DNA from: Comamonadaceae bacterium
GTDB lineage: Bacteria; Pseudomonadota; Gammaproteobacteria; Burkholderiales; Burkholderiaceae_C
Direction: 5' to 3'
Length of the DNA: 64,000 nt
Assembly (NCBI GenBank): GCA_947445115.1
Contig: CANFCG010000001.1
Coordinates: 62,001-126,000 of the forward strand
In this document: positions 37,148 to 47,120 of the stretch, in pieces
Position numbering within the stretch: position 1 is the first letter of the stretch
How the letters are laid out: the number at the start of each line of letters is the position of its first letter
Translations under genes and position numbers: made by a program
Notes under the pieces: generated by a model
Seen by the model: only the letters and a program-made list of their open reading frames with translations
Told to the model about the DNA's origin: nothing
Databases searched by the model: none

Positions 37148-38791
37148 TTAACGTGTACGGCCTCTGCCGCCGCCATTACCGCCGCCGCCCTGGCTAGGTG
37201 CAGCACGCTGGCGCTGCAAACTATCGCCGCCGATATAACCAAATGAAGTGCGCATTGGATCGGGTTGTCCGCCATTGCCGCCGCCATCTCGAGCGCCACC
37301 GCCCGCACCGCCAAAATTACCACCGACTCCAGCGCGACCACGTCCCTGTCCAGCACCGCCGCCAAAACCGCCGCCCCCGCTGCGTCCACGGCCTTGGCCG
37401 CCGCCAAAAGTCTTGCGCGTAAAGTCCATCGATGTACGCTCAGGATTTATTCCGCTTGGCAAACGATCATTGTTGATACCGTCGCCGTCAAAAGAGTGCC
37501 CTCCCGAATTTCCGCCCCCATAACTGCCGCGACCACCGCCCTCACCTGGGGCGGTTGGGCGTGGGGTGTTGCGGTTATCTGGACGTGGCGTATTGCCTTT
37601 GTAGCCGCCGCGATCTGGGCTGCCGCGCCCACGACCAGCACCGCCCGCATTGCCTTCACCTGGGCCGCGCAATCCACCGCGCTCGCGCTGTGCGCCGCGC
37701 TGGTCATTGCGTCCATTACCGGTGCGAGCACGCGGGGCAGCACTTTCGCCATCCGCACGCTTGGGCGCGCCGCCCGAGGCGTTTTGCAGCGCCCGAACAT
37801 CAGCTTCATCAAGTTCCATCCAGAAGCCGCGCTTGAGGCCTTTTGGCAAGAGCATCGTGCCATAGCGAATACGGATTAAGCGACTCACGGCATGACCGAG
37901 TGACTCGACCATGCGGCGAACTTCGCGATTACGGCCTTCAGAAATCGTCACGCGGTACCAGCAGTTCGCGCCCTCACCGCCGCCGTCTTCAATCGAGCCG
38001 AATTGCGCAAGGCCGTCGTCCAGCATCACGCCGTCTAGTAATTTTTGTTTTTCTTCGTTAGACAAAGCGCCCAAAACGCGCACTGCGTATTCACGCTCTA
38101 AGCCAAAACGTGGGTGCGTCAATCGATTAGCAAGTTCACCCGAGCTCGTGAACAAAAGCAAGCCTTCGGTGTTCAAGTCAAGACGTCCAACTGACTGCCA
38201 TTTACCTTGGTACAACTTAGGCAAGCGACGGAAAACCGTTGGGCGATTTTGCGGATCATCATGTGTGACGACTTCACCCGCAGGTTTGTGGTACGCCAAA
38301 ATGCGCGCAGGTGGCGGATCGATTCGCACCTTGATGGGCTTGCCGTTGACCGTGATTTGATCGCCATACTGAATCCGCATGCCAATGTGCGCAGGCTCTT
38401 TGTTGACCGTGATGCGGCCTTCGACAATCATTTGCTCCATCTCAAGGCGCGAACCGAGACCTGCTTGCGCGAGGATTTTGTGCAGTTTTGGCGACTCGAC
38501 TTCAGGCGCTAAAACGCGCTTGCCAGGAGTCACTTCTTCTTCAATGGCTTGCTCTTCGTCAAAGCGTCCGCTGATGATGTCGGCTAGCTCAAAAACAGGC
38601 GCAGCAGACTCGGAGACTGCAATAGGTTCAATTGCTTGGATAAGCTCGATTGGCATGACAGTCTCGGCTAAGACCTCCTCTACTTGGGCTGGTGAAGCTT
38701 TGGGCTTGCGAGGCTTAATGGGCTTGGCTTTTACAGCATCAGCTTCAGGAAGCGCCATTGGTATTGGCTCGTGGGCTTGTTCGTTGTTCAT
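37148..38791 (-). CDS. rluB: 23S rRNA pseudouridine synthase RluB with long Gly/Arg-rich tail
   Basis: The 547-residue protein has an acidic/Pro-rich N-terminal extension of about 100 residues, an S4 domain ([28 protein letters not shown]) and the pseudouridine synthase domain with the catalytic Asp in [14 protein letters not shown]. The catalytic part ends near residue 340 and is followed by about 200 residues of Gly-Gly/Arg-Gly repeats. The end has a non-repetitive element, [18 protein letters not shown], suggesting a conserved short motif within the tail. It overlaps scpB by 4 bp. Confidence 0.93.
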   Translation of the reverse strand: MNNEQAHEPIPMALPEADAVKAKPIKPRKPKASPAQVEEVLAETVMPIELIQAIEPIAVSESAAPVFELADIISGRFDEEQAIEEEVTPGKRVLAPEVESPKLHKILAQAGLGSRLEMEQMIVEGRITVNKEPAHIGMRIQYGDQITVNGKPIKVRIDPPPARILAYHKPAGEVVTHDDPQNRPTVFRRLPKLYQGKWQSVGRLDLNTEGLLLFTSSGELANRLTHPRFGLEREYAVRVLGALSNEEKQKLLDGVMLDDGLAQFGSIEDGGGEGANCWYRVTISEGRNREVRRMVESLGHAVSRLIRIRYGTMLLPKGLKRGFWMELDEADVRALQNASGGAPKRADGESAAPRARTGNGRNDQRGAQRERGGLRGPGEGNAGGAGRGRGSPDRGGYKGNTPRPDNRNTPRPTAPGEGGGRGSYGGGNSGGHSFDGDGINNDRLPSGINPERTSMDFTRKTFGGGQGRGRSGGGGFGGGAGQGRGRAGVGGNFGGAGGGARDGGGNGGQPDPMRTSFGYIGGDSLQRQRAAPSQGGGGNGGGRGRTR

Positions 38792-39402
38792 AAGGTCTCA
38801 GGGTTCTCAGGTAATTCTGTTAATTCGGCTTGCGGTGTCAGCTCGGGTTGAGATGGCAAGTGTTCAAGTAAATCTAAATTCGGCATTCCATCTTCGTCTT
38901 CATTAATCGGTAGCTGAGCGAGCGAGGCCAAGCCCAAATCGTCCAAAAATTGCTTCGTCGTGGCAAACAGCGCGGGGCGACCCACTGTTTCACGGTGACC
39001 AATCACCTCGATCCAACCGCGATCCTCAAGCTGCTTGATGGTGAGCGAGTTCACCGTCACGCCGCGAATGTCTTCGATATCGCCGCGTGTCACAGGCTGG
39101 CGGTAAGCAATGATGGCCAGCGTCTCAAGACTTGCGCGCGAATAACGCGGCGGCTTTTCTGGGTTTAAGCGATCCAAATAGTGCTTGAGCTCTGGCTTGC
39201 TTTGAAAGCGCCAGCCGTTAGCCACACAGACCAAATCAAGCCCGCCTTGCGCCCAGTCCAATTGCAACTCAGCAAGAATCAGTTTGATCGATTCGGCGGC
39301 CAGGTTGTCGTCAAACAAGGGCAGCAAGTGCGGCACCGTCATCGGTGCTTGCGCGCACAGCAGCGCAGCTTCCAAAATTCGTTTCGCTTCAACGGTGTTC
39401 AT
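38788..39402 (-). CDS. scpB: Segregation and condensation protein B
   Basis: The 204-residue protein has two winged-helix domains: [23 protein letters not shown] and the conserved [28 protein letters not shown] followed by [34 protein letters not shown]. ScpB with ScpA bridges SMC in chromosome condensation. scpA is not adjacent in this window. It heads the minus-strand cluster running to der. Confidence 0.95.
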   Translation of the reverse strand: MNTVEAKRILEAALLCAQAPMTVPHLLPLFDDNLAAESIKLILAELQLDWAQGGLDLVCVANGWRFQSKPELKHYLDRLNPEKPPRYSRASLETLAIIAYRQPVTRGDIEDIRGVTVNSLTIKQLEDRGWIEVIGHRETVGRPALFATTKQFLDDLGLASLAQLPINEDEDGMPNLDLLEHLPSQPELTPQAELTELPENPETL

Positions 39403-39446
39403 AAATCAGTCAAAAGTCATCTTTTAAAAGTCAGCCCCGAAAGCTG

Positions 39447-40511
39447 CTAGCTTAGGGCTTCTAATTTTGCGGCCTCTAAATCAGGCGGCAATGCGGATAA
39501 AAATTCCATCTCAGCACCCGTCATCGGATGCGTAAAAGCCAATCGCTTGGCATGCAGTGCTTGGCGTGTCAGGCCTAGCGCGGGTTTCCCACCGTAAGTA
39601 CCATCCGCCACCAGCGGATGCCCGATATGGGCCATGTGTACGCGGATTTGATGCGTACGCCCTGTATGGAGTTTGCACTCCACCCATGTGTAATCATCGT
39701 TTTGCTGCAGGACATAAATGTCAGTGCGAGCGGGTTTTGCGTGACCACTTAAGGGATCATACGCGGCCATTTTGAGTCGATTTTTTTGATCGCGCCCAAT
39801 GGACTGCGTCACTATTCTATCAGGTGCGTCCTCATCCAGCTCGTAACCGAACTCATGCAGGTCGGAGTTACGCCATGCGCCGTGGGCAATGGCAAAGTAT
39901 TCACGGGCGACTTCGCGGCTTGAAATGAGCTTTACCAACGCATCCATACAGAGGCGCGTTTTTGCCACCACCATCAGTCCGCTAGTATCTTTATCTAAAC
40001 GATGCACGATGCCTGCGCGTGGTAAATGCTTGGCTTCTGGGTACTTATTTAGCAAACCATTCAAGAGCGTACCGCGCCAATTGCCAGGCGCTGGATGCAC
40101 CACCAGCCCCGCAGGTTTATTGACGACCAGCAGGTACATATCTTCATAGACAACTTCGACAGGAACGTCTTCGGGTACATAGGCTTGGCTTTGCTCGGTC
40201 GGACGAAGCTGTATGACTAACTCGTCGCCTTCGCGCAAGTGTTTAGACGATTTGGTCGCAATGACGCCATTTAAAGTCACAAACGATTGCTCAATGAGTT
40301 GCTGCAAATAGCTGCGCGAAAACTCGGGCACAGCCAGCGCCACGATGCGGTCAAACCGCATGTCGCTTTGATCGTATTCGACCGTATGCAGCCGCGTCTC
40401 AATGGACTCGCTCGGATCGCCGGATTCATTGGCTTCTTCGTGCTCGTTGTCTATAATCAAATCGACATTTTTGTTTAGCATATTTTTACTTGGGACGGCC
40501 TGTGCGCTCAT
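39447..40511 (-). CDS. rluD: 23S rRNA pseudouridine synthase RluD
   Basis: The 354-residue protein has an S4 domain (RFDRIVALAVPEFSRSYLQQLIEQSFVTLN) and the RluA-family catalytic motif PRAGIVHRLDKDTSGLMVVAKT with the Asp nucleophile, then ECKLHTGRTHQIRVHMAHIGHPL. It makes pseudouridines in helix 69 of 23S rRNA. Two starts are possible: the ATG at 40511 has GAAAG upstream, while the ATG at 40481 is 10 codons shorter. The 5' end overlaps the divergent bamD start region and its promoter. Confidence 0.94.
   Translation of the reverse strand: MSAQAVPSKNMLNKNVDLIIDNEHEEANESGDPSESIETRLHTVEYDQSDMRFDRIVALAVPEFSRSYLQQLIEQSFVTLNGVIATKSSKHLREGDELVIQLRPTEQSQAYVPEDVPVEVVYEDMYLLVVNKPAGLVVHPAPGNWRGTLLNGLLNKYPEAKHLPRAGIVHRLDKDTSGLMVVAKTRLCMDALVKLISSREVAREYFAIAHGAWRNSDLHEFGYELDEDAPDRIVTQSIGRDQKNRLKMAAYDPLSGHAKPARTDIYVLQQNDDYTWVECKLHTGRTHQIRVHMAHIGHPLVADGTYGGKPALGLTRQALHAKRLAFTHPMTGAEMEFLSALPPDLEAAKLEALS
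40429..40457 (+). promoter_or_regulatory. Candidate sigma-70 promoter for bamD
   Basis: TTGGCT (40429-40434), a 17-bp spacer and TATAAT (40452-40457) form a good promoter about 45 bp before the bamD start. It lies inside the first codons of rluD on the opposite strand. Confidence 0.55.
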
Positions 40512-41299
40512 CTTTACTTTCTATATTCACGCTGATGCGTTTTTGCCTAGTTGGCTTATTGGTGATTTTGCAGGGTTGCGGAAACTTGGCGGATGTCACA
40601 AAAGACTGGTCGGTAGACAAAATTTATCAAGAAGCCAAAGACGAACTGAACAACGGCGGCTATGACAAAGCGATTGGTTTATTTGAAAAATTAGAGACTC
40701 GCGCCATTGGTACACCACTGGGGCAGCAAGCTCAAATAGAAAAAGCGTTTGCGCAGTATAAGACGGGCGCACCTGCCGAGGCTATAGCCACACTTGACCG
40801 ATTTATGCGCCTGCATCCCGCCAGCCCGCTAGTTGACTACGCACTCTACCTTCGCGGTTTGGTCAATTTTAATGGAGATCTGGGGTTTTTAAGCGGATTC
40901 ACGGGTCAAAACTTGGATGATCGCGATCAAAAAGCGTCCAAAGAGTCTTATGCTACTTTTGCCGAACTAACGCGGCGCTTTCCAAACTCCAAATACACAC
41001 CTGATGCTAAGCTGCGTATGGCTTACATCCTCAACACGTTAGCGGCTTACGAAGTCCACGTGGCTCGTTACTATGCGAGCCGAGGAGCGCATCTTGCTGC
41101 TGTCAATCGCGCGCAACTCGCACTCTCAGACTATCCCAATTCGCCAATGTCGGAAGAAGCCTTGGCTATTTTGATTACCGCCTACAACGCACTGGGTTCC
41201 ACGCAATTGCGTGACGATACCAAACGCGTGATGAATCTTAACTTTCCTAAAAACAACCTCGGTTTAATGTCCAGCGGAAATCCCACGCAAAAGCCCTAG
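40502..41299 (+). CDS. bamD: Outer membrane protein assembly factor BamD
   Basis: The 265-residue lipoprotein has a signal peptide with lipobox LVILQGC (Cys26 from the GTG start). The rest is tetratricopeptide repeats: DKIYQEAKDELNNGGYDKAIGLFEKLETRAIGTPLGQQAQIEKAFAQY-type first repeat, PASPLVDYALYLRGLVNF and FPNSKYTPDAKLRMAYI. It is the essential Bam complex lipoprotein. The GTG at 40502 is preferred for its GGACGG and signal peptide; TTG 40490 or ATG 40535 are alternatives. Its 3' end overlaps the convergent helicase by 36 bp. Confidence 0.92.
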   Translation: MRSSLLSIFTLMRFCLVGLLVILQGCGNLADVTKDWSVDKIYQEAKDELNNGGYDKAIGLFEKLETRAIGTPLGQQAQIEKAFAQYKTGAPAEAIATLDRFMRLHPASPLVDYALYLRGLVNFNGDLGFLSGFTGQNLDDRDQKASKESYATFAELTRRFPNSKYTPDAKLRMAYILNTLAAYEVHVARYYASRGAHLAAVNRAQLALSDYPNSPMSEEALAILITAYNALGSTQLRDDTKRVMNLNFPKNNLGLMSSGNPTQKP

Positions 41300-43306
41300 C
41301 CATTCACGCCACGATTCTGCCGTACGCAAAATTGGCATCGTGGGCAAGCTGGCAATCAAGCGCCTTCCATAGCCCATTTGTACCAAGCGTGGATCGCACA
41401 CCACCAACACCCCCACATCGCCTTCGCTGCGAATTAATCGCCCCGTGCCTTGCTTGAGTGCGATGGCTGCCTCGGGGATGGAATAATCATTAAAGCTGCT
41501 ACGTCCTTGCGCCTCAAGCCTTTTCGAGCGCGCCTCCACGAGCGGATCACCAGGTGGCGGAAAGGGCAACTTGTCAATGATGACGCACTGCAGCGCATCG
41601 CCTGCAATGTCCACGCCCTCCCAAAACGAAGCTGACGCCACTAAAACGCTGCTGGCGTCTTTGGCACGAAAGCGTTCAATCAACTCACGCTTCGACTGCT
41701 GCCCTTGCACAAGAACGGCTATGCCTGAGTCGACCAATTGCTCCGTCAATGTCTCGCCAATTTGCCGTAAAGCACGGAGCGTTGTCGTCAGTACCAAGGT
41801 GCGACCACCCAGTGTTTGCGTGGCTTCCATTGCAATTTGAGACACACGATCCGTGTGGTCTGGTTCATTGGGTTTTGGGAAATTAGAGGGAACATAAAGC
41901 GCAGATTGCACTTCGTAATTGAAGGGACTGCTCACGCGGTGGACACCCAGCTGACGTTCGTTCAACCCCTGCAAACCACAGCCCTCTAAAAACCACGAAA
42001 GCCGATCGTCGCTACCCAGAGTGGCTGAGGTAAAAATCCAACTGCGCTGTGAGACGGTTGCCGCTGGCTCATCGCCATTGCTTGCGATTGCGCTCTCGGG
42101 AAACCACTGTTTTTTGACCACGTCAGCAATGTCAAGCGGCGACTCGACGAGTTTGAGTTGCGCACTAACCTCTAGCCAACGAACCGAATCAACGGAAGCC
42201 TTATCTACAAAGGCCTGCACGAGATCACCCAGCTCTAGGCCACGCTCAGCAAGGCGTGTGAACTCGGGGTTGGACTCCATCACAATGCCAAGCGCTGCGT
42301 CCACTTGCGTCAGTGCCTCTTGTAGCCCTTGCAAACCGCGTAGCCAAACGTCCCCATCCACGCCCTCTGGCGCAGCTGCCGTCCACGCAAGCCGCGAGGC
42401 GTAGCCTTGCTTACCAATCGCAAGGCGCAGATCACGCGTAGCATATTCCAGCGCCTGCACCACCGTCGACCAATCCGCTAACCCGCGTGCATGCTGCAAG
42501 CCCGCAGCCAGTATGTCTTTGCCAAAATCCAGTAATTGCGGCGTACTGAGTTGCTTGGCCAAAAATCCAACACCAATTTCGTTAATCTGATGGGCTTCGT
42601 CAAAAATGACCACTTCGGCAGTGGGCAAAATTTGCGCCACGCCCGACTCACGCACCGCCATATCAGCAAAAAATAGATGATGATTGACCACCACGATGTC
42701 TGCACCTAGCGCTTCTTTACGCGCCAAATTGACATGACATTCTTTGGCCTTTGAGCATTCCGACCCGAGGCAGTTTTCACGCGTAGACGTCACGAGCGGC
42801 AGCACAGGCGAGCGCTCATCCAGCCCCGTCATTTCGGCTAAATCACCTGTCAGAGACGTTTTGGACCAGCGAGCGATAGCTGCTAAAGCTTTACCCAGTA
42901 GACGCTCAGAGGATGCACTGCCGTGCAGAGCGCTATCCATACGGCTTAGGCACAAGTAACTACTGCGTCCTTTAAGCAGTGCGGTTCGTACAGGAATGCC
43001 GAGTGCCTTTGTGACCGCCGGCAAGTCACGCGAAAAGAGTTGGTCTTGTAGAGTTTTGGTGGCGGTTGAAACCACCACCCTCGCCCCGCTGAGCACGGCA
43101 GGAACAAGATAGGCAAACGTTTTGCCGACACCTGTACCTGCCTCCACCACCACACTAGAACGTACGGCAATGGCATTGGCGATAGCGGCAGCCATTTGCT
43201 GCTGACCTTCGCGGGGTTGGAAACTTTGTTTTGAAAGAGTCGCGGCAATCGCCAATGCGCCGTCGGGCGCAAAAGCCCGCGCCGTTTGCTGGGCAAGTTG
43301 AGTCAT
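41264..43306 (-). CDS. yoaA: ATP-dependent DNA helicase, YoaA/DinG family
   Basis: The 680-residue superfamily 2 helicase has Walker A VEAGTGVGKT (Lys62), four cysteines for an iron-sulfur cluster (SSYLC and NCLGSECSKAKEC), DEAH box VVIFDEAHQINEIG and the late ATGRLIRS-type motif (KQGTGRLIRSEGDVG). It follows E. coli YoaA more closely than DinG (FAPDG, REGQQQMA, SRDLPAVTKALG, VNHHLFFADM). YoaA-type helicases act in DNA damage repair. It starts 1 bp after rnhA. Confidence 0.92.
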   Translation of the reverse strand: MTQLAQQTARAFAPDGALAIAATLSKQSFQPREGQQQMAAAIANAIAVRSSVVVEAGTGVGKTFAYLVPAVLSGARVVVSTATKTLQDQLFSRDLPAVTKALGIPVRTALLKGRSSYLCLSRMDSALHGSASSERLLGKALAAIARWSKTSLTGDLAEMTGLDERSPVLPLVTSTRENCLGSECSKAKECHVNLARKEALGADIVVVNHHLFFADMAVRESGVAQILPTAEVVIFDEAHQINEIGVGFLAKQLSTPQLLDFGKDILAAGLQHARGLADWSTVVQALEYATRDLRLAIGKQGYASRLAWTAAAPEGVDGDVWLRGLQGLQEALTQVDAALGIVMESNPEFTRLAERGLELGDLVQAFVDKASVDSVRWLEVSAQLKLVESPLDIADVVKKQWFPESAIASNGDEPAATVSQRSWIFTSATLGSDDRLSWFLEGCGLQGLNERQLGVHRVSSPFNYEVQSALYVPSNFPKPNEPDHTDRVSQIAMEATQTLGGRTLVLTTTLRALRQIGETLTEQLVDSGIAVLVQGQQSKRELIERFRAKDASSVLVASASFWEGVDIAGDALQCVIIDKLPFPPPGDPLVEARSKRLEAQGRSSFNDYSIPEAAIALKQGTGRLIRSEGDVGVLVVCDPRLVQMGYGRRLIASLPTMPILRTAESWREWLGLLRGISAGH

Positions 43307-43750
43307 CTAATTTGGAATTCCACGATTTGCTAAGCTATCCGCCCGCTCATTGCCCGCGTTGCCGGCATGACCTTTGACCCATTGCCAATTGATTGTGTGA
43401 CCTGCTGTTGACACCACCGCATCTAAGCGCTGCCATAAGTCCACATTTTTGACAGGCTGCTTGGCCGCAGTCTTCCAACCACGCGCCTTCCAACCCACAA
43501 TCCACTCGGTGATGCCTTGCATCACGTACTTGCTATCCAAATAAATCGTCACTGCGCAAGGCCGAGTAAGGGCGGAGAGTCCTTCAATGACGGCCATCAT
43601 TTCCATGCGATTGTTGGTGGTCTCACGCTCGCCACCGCACAGCTCGCGCTCCGTCAAACCCTTTTCAGTTGTGACTTGCAAGAGCGCACCCCAGCCGCCA
43701 GGGCCTGGGTTACCTTTGCAGGCGCCATCGGTGTACATCACCACGTTCAT
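43307..43750 (-). CDS. rnhA: Ribonuclease HI
   Basis: The 147-residue enzyme cuts RNA in RNA-DNA hybrids. The four acidic residues are present: Asp8 in [14 protein letters not shown], Glu50 in [11 protein letters not shown], Asp72 in YLDSKYV and the C-terminal Asp in [10 protein letters not shown], with the catalytic-loop His in VKGHAGN. It overlaps the radical SAM gene upstream by 4 bp and abuts the helicase gene. Confidence 0.97.
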   Translation of the reverse strand: MNVVMYTDGACKGNPGPGGWGALLQVTTEKGLTERELCGGERETTNNRMEMMAVIEGLSALTRPCAVTIYLDSKYVMQGITEWIVGWKARGWKTAAKQPVKNVDLWQRLDAVVSTAGHTINWQWVKGHAGNAGNERADSLANRGIPN

Positions 43751-45207
43751 ACTTCATGCCTTTGTTGTCTTTGTAATTTTGCGCTACGAGTTTTGATCTG
43801 CGCGCGCTCTTTGTCAATCGCAATGGCTGCGTCCACGATCTCTTCGTTTTCAATCTGAAACAAGTAATTTCGCACAAACTCAAACAAGCGTTCCAGCGCA
43901 AACTGGTGTGTCTTGCCTGTAGTGGCATAGAGCCAATCGGCAAACATCATGAAGTTGTCGAATGGCGAATCCTTAAGCAACAGCGGCAGCGTATTGGCAA
44001 AGCGCCCCGAGTTCGCCACTAAATCCCAGTAACGAGCAAAGCGGCTCATGCGCTGCATATCGTTGAATGTGAGGTCTTGATTCGCCACGATTTCGTAAGG
44101 CGCATCAGGGCTAAACGTCATCTGGTACGGCGCGGTGTGCCGAATGATAGGCGTTCCGCGCAGTCGCTTCAAGATGCCAAATTGAATTTCGTGCGGTCCA
44201 AGCCCGACCAAACGATCAAAACCCACGCCAAAGCTTTGCATGGTCTCGCCTGGCAGCCCAGCGATCAAATCAACGTGCATGTGCGCCCTACTTTGCGTAT
44301 GCAGCCAACGCAAATTCTCCGCCGCCTTATCGTTGTTTTGCTTACGGCTGACCAAGGCCTGCACATCCGTGTTGAAAGTTTGGATCCCAATTTCAAACTG
44401 CAAAGCACCAGCTGGGAACTTAGCAATCGTCTCTTTCAACACATCTGGCAAATGATCGGGGACAAGCTCAAAGTGCGCGTAAATGGGGTCTGCTTGCGTA
44501 TAGCGATCTAAGAAGAATTGCAATATCTTCAGGCTCACTTTTGCATTTAAATTGAACGTGCGATCAACAAACTTAAACTGCCGCGCCCCTCGCTGATAGA
44601 GCACATCCATCTGCGCCAAAAACGCTTCCGTCTCAAACGGCCACGCCGTTTTATCAAGAGCAGAGAGACAAAACTCGCACTTAAACGGACAGCCACGGCT
44701 CGCCTCCACGTAGAGCGTGCGGTGCGCGATATCTTCGTCGGTGTACTCACCGTACGGCATAGCAAGCTCAGAGAGCGGTGGCTGTTCGCCCACATGAACT
44801 TTCATCAGCGGCTTGGGGCCGTGCAGCACAGCCTGAGCCACTTTGCGGAACGTCACATCGCCCCAACCCGTGATGACGTAATCGGCGAGCTGGCAAATTC
44901 GCTGCTCGTCAATTTCAAAACTAACCTCGGGGCCGCCAAGGATGATGACGACCTCGGGTGCCACGCGTTTGAGCAGCGCAACGATCTTGGTGGTCTCGTC
45001 CACATTCCAGATATACACGCCAAAGCCAATGATGGTGGGCTGATACGCCAAGAGCTTCTCAACGATCTCGTTCGTTTGCTGTCCGATGATGAATTCGTCA
45101 ATGACTGAGTTCTCTCGCAACTCACCTAAATTTGCGCGAATACAGCGCAAACCCATGCTGGCATGCGTATAGCGGGCGTTGAGAGTGGTGAGAACAATAG
45201 TCGTCAT
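43747..45207 (-). CDS. B12-binding domain radical SAM protein (DUF4080 type)
   Basis: The 486-residue protein has an N-terminal cobalamin-binding-like domain ([17 protein letters not shown]... [40 protein letters not shown]) and the radical SAM motif CPFKCEFC ([17 protein letters not shown]). The C-terminal half ([25 protein letters not shown]) fits DUF4080. These enzymes are usually annotated as uncharacterised methyltransferase-like radical SAM proteins. A GTG two codons earlier, directly after the upstream stop, is also possible. It overlaps rnhA by 4 bp. Confidence 0.88.
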   Translation of the reverse strand: MTTIVLTTLNARYTHASMGLRCIRANLGELRENSVIDEFIIGQQTNEIVEKLLAYQPTIIGFGVYIWNVDETTKIVALLKRVAPEVVIILGGPEVSFEIDEQRICQLADYVITGWGDVTFRKVAQAVLHGPKPLMKVHVGEQPPLSELAMPYGEYTDEDIAHRTLYVEASRGCPFKCEFCLSALDKTAWPFETEAFLAQMDVLYQRGARQFKFVDRTFNLNAKVSLKILQFFLDRYTQADPIYAHFELVPDHLPDVLKETIAKFPAGALQFEIGIQTFNTDVQALVSRKQNNDKAAENLRWLHTQSRAHMHVDLIAGLPGETMQSFGVGFDRLVGLGPHEIQFGILKRLRGTPIIRHTAPYQMTFSPDAPYEIVANQDLTFNDMQRMSRFARYWDLVANSGRFANTLPLLLKDSPFDNFMMFADWLYATTGKTHQFALERLFEFVRNYLFQIENEEIVDAAIAIDKERAQIKTRSAKLQRQQRHEV

Positions 45208-45213
45208 AGCCAC

Positions 45214-45975
45214 TTAGAAACGTGTGCCAACCGACACCCGCAGCATGTCTTGCGTACTGAAATTCACATTCGGGTCGTAAGCAAAACGCACAAAATGTTG
45301 ATGCCAGTCGTAAGTCACGGCAAGCCCTAATTTATGGATGTACTGTGTTTCGCCTGAGTTAAACGTAATAGTCCCTGCTTTAGAAAGCAAATCCAAGGTG
45401 AGCCGCTCATGCTCACTCAAACCTCTTCGATAAACAAGATGCAAATGCCGCTGATCGGGGTTCTCTCGGTTATCGCGCACCCACTGCACACCAAGCGACT
45501 CGTGGGCGTTCCAGCGGTAGCCGCCCGACGCCATCAGCGCATCGTTGGGGTCGAAATTCAAATTGACATAGGGGCTCAGATTCGTTCGCCCGATGCCAGC
45601 CCCCGCATACCATGCTTCGCCGCGTTCGACATTCAAACTGCCTCCCCAAAAGCCGCCCCATGCGGCTTGCAAAGAAGGCGTCACGCGCCAGGTGCCAACC
45701 GCATAGGTGTTATCCCATCCCACACGAACTTGCGTGGTGTCAACCACAGGATCAGGATCGGCTTGCCTAAAATACCCCACCCACACATTGCCATAGCTCG
45801 ATGTGTGCCGTAAATTCACATCCCAAGCGCGTGCAGATGGGTCTTCTGCCGCTTTGAGCATCAGCAGCCCCGTGGTCAGTTTGAAACTGGGCTCCTCTGC
45901 TTGCGCCATCGACATGACACTTGTGCAAACCACAGCTAATAAGGCTTGCAGCGCCAACAATCTCGTTACTTTCAA
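45214..45975 (-). CDS. Predicted outer-membrane beta-barrel protein
   Basis: The 253-residue protein has a signal peptide (cleavage near SMAQA-EE) followed by alternating polar/hydrophobic beta strands (WDVNLRHTSSYGNVWVGYF, TQVRVGWDNTYAVGTWRVTPSLQAAWGGFWG, VNLNFDPNDALMASGGYRW, RLTLDLLSKAGTITF) and ends in VSVGTRF with terminal Phe, as in outer-membrane barrels. I do not recognise a named family. The start is a TTG with AGGTGG six bases upstream; it overlaps the DUF1345 stop. Confidence 0.75.
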   Translation of the reverse strand: MKVTRLLALQALLAVVCTSVMSMAQAEEPSFKLTTGLLMLKAAEDPSARAWDVNLRHTSSYGNVWVGYFRQADPDPVVDTTQVRVGWDNTYAVGTWRVTPSLQAAWGGFWGGSLNVERGEAWYAGAGIGRTNLSPYVNLNFDPNDALMASGGYRWNAHESLGVQWVRDNRENPDQRHLHLVYRRGLSEHERLTLDLLSKAGTITFNSGETQYIHKLGLAVTYDWHQHFVRFAYDPNVNFSTQDMLRVSVGTRF

Positions 45976-46631
45976 AGTACACCACCTAAAACATTGATGG
46001 TGATCGAAATGATCCCCACATTAAAAAAGAACGCCATCACGCTGTGCAAGAGTGCCAGCCTGCGCATCCGTCCATCGGTGATCTGCACGTCTGCCGTTTG
46101 GCATGCCATGCTCAGAATGAGCGAAAAATACATGAAATCCCAGTAGTCTGGCTCTGGCGTACCTGGAAACAACAAGCCGCCATCGTTGATATGTCGATTC
46201 AGAGCATATTGATGCGCATACTCCTGCGCAAAATTGGTCGCCAGCAGCAACCACGAGAGCACGATAGAGAGTCCCGCAAACACAACGCCAAACGTACTTC
46301 CCGCTGCTTGCGCCTTACCTGCACGCAGTTCATCATGCAGTGCCAAGAACACCATGCCAATCGTCACCACCGATAAAATCACCACCGTCCATTTGCCATA
46401 TAGTTGCCGCTCCGCACGGCGCCGCATCACAGCTGGCGTGGCTTTAGACATCAATCGCACGATGCTGGCCAAGAAAAATATCGCACTAATGTCGAACGCC
46501 AAGAGTACCGCTTGCGGCGCTCGCATGTAAGTCGTAAGCACCGTATAACTGACCAGCGCCATGGCAATTGCCATCAACAGACGGGGCCGTGCAATCAGTG
46601 AGCGCACATAGTGGGGTAAATTTTGTGTCAT
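45972..46631 (-). CDS. DUF1345 membrane protein
   Basis: The 219-residue inner-membrane protein has about five hydrophobic segments and the DUF1345 signature PDYWDFMYFSLILSMACQTADVQITDGRMRRLALLHSVMAFFFN near the end. Function is unknown. The frame is open to 46694, but the ATG at 46631 starts MTQNLPHYV after the moaE stop at 46648. It overlaps the beta-barrel gene by 4 bp, so the two may be coexpressed. Confidence 0.88.
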   Translation of the reverse strand: MTQNLPHYVRSLIARPRLLMAIAMALVSYTVLTTYMRAPQAVLLAFDISAIFFLASIVRLMSKATPAVMRRRAERQLYGKWTVVILSVVTIGMVFLALHDELRAGKAQAAGSTFGVVFAGLSIVLSWLLLATNFAQEYAHQYALNRHINDGGLLFPGTPEPDYWDFMYFSLILSMACQTADVQITDGRMRRLALLHSVMAFFFNVGIISITINVLGGVL

Positions 46632-46647
46632 AGTCAAAGGCCCTAGC

Positions 46648-47112
46648 TCAAACATGCCAACGTCTAAGAGCCGCGTCATCACTAGAGCGTGCATCCACCC
46701 AGCGCGAGGTTTCTTTAGCGTTTGGCGTTTGTTCTTTTTTCCAAAATGGCGCCTCTGTCTTGAGGTAGTCCATCAAAAATTCGCATGCTTGAAACGACTC
46801 ATGCCTGTGCGCGGACGTGACCGCGACAAACACGATTTGATCCAGCGGCAAGAGTTTGCCCACGCGGTGAATTATCCGAGCTAAGTAAATATCAAACCGC
46901 TCGCAAGCCTTATCAATCATGGCTTCCAGCGATTTTTCCGTCATGCCCGCGTAATGCTCCAACTCCAACTCAGCCACCGCGTCGCCGTCGTTGATATCGC
47001 GCACCGTGCCTACAAAACTGCACACCGCGCCCACGCGTTTGTCGCCCGCGCGCAACGCGGCCAGCTCGGCGCTGACGTCGAAGTCGTGTGTTTGAATGGA
47101 GACGCGTGGCAT
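46648..47112 (-). CDS. moaE: Molybdopterin synthase catalytic subunit
   Basis: The 154-residue MoaE has GAVCSFVGTVRDINDGDAV, LELEHYAGMTEK, IHRVGKLLPLDQIVFVAVTSAHRHESFQACEFLMDYLKTEAPFWKKE, including the active-site Lys region. It makes molybdopterin from precursor Z with MoaD. Two starts are plausible: ATG 47112 (MPRVSIQ) or ATG 47124, which overlaps the moaD stop; AGGGGG lies just before the latter and 12 nt before the former. The frame upstream of 47124 runs inside moaD. Confidence 0.95.
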   Translation of the reverse strand: MPRVSIQTHDFDVSAELAALRAGDKRVGAVCSFVGTVRDINDGDAVAELELEHYAGMTEKSLEAMIDKACERFDIYLARIIHRVGKLLPLDQIVFVAVTSAHRHESFQACEFLMDYLKTEAPFWKKEQTPNAKETSRWVDARSSDDAALRRWHV

Positions 47113-47120
47113 GAGCAAGA

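Noticed and set aside
37265-37879. 204-codon open frame antisense to rluB
   Set aside because: Low-complexity Ala/Thr-rich translation caused by the GC-rich Gly/Arg-coding tail on the other strand.
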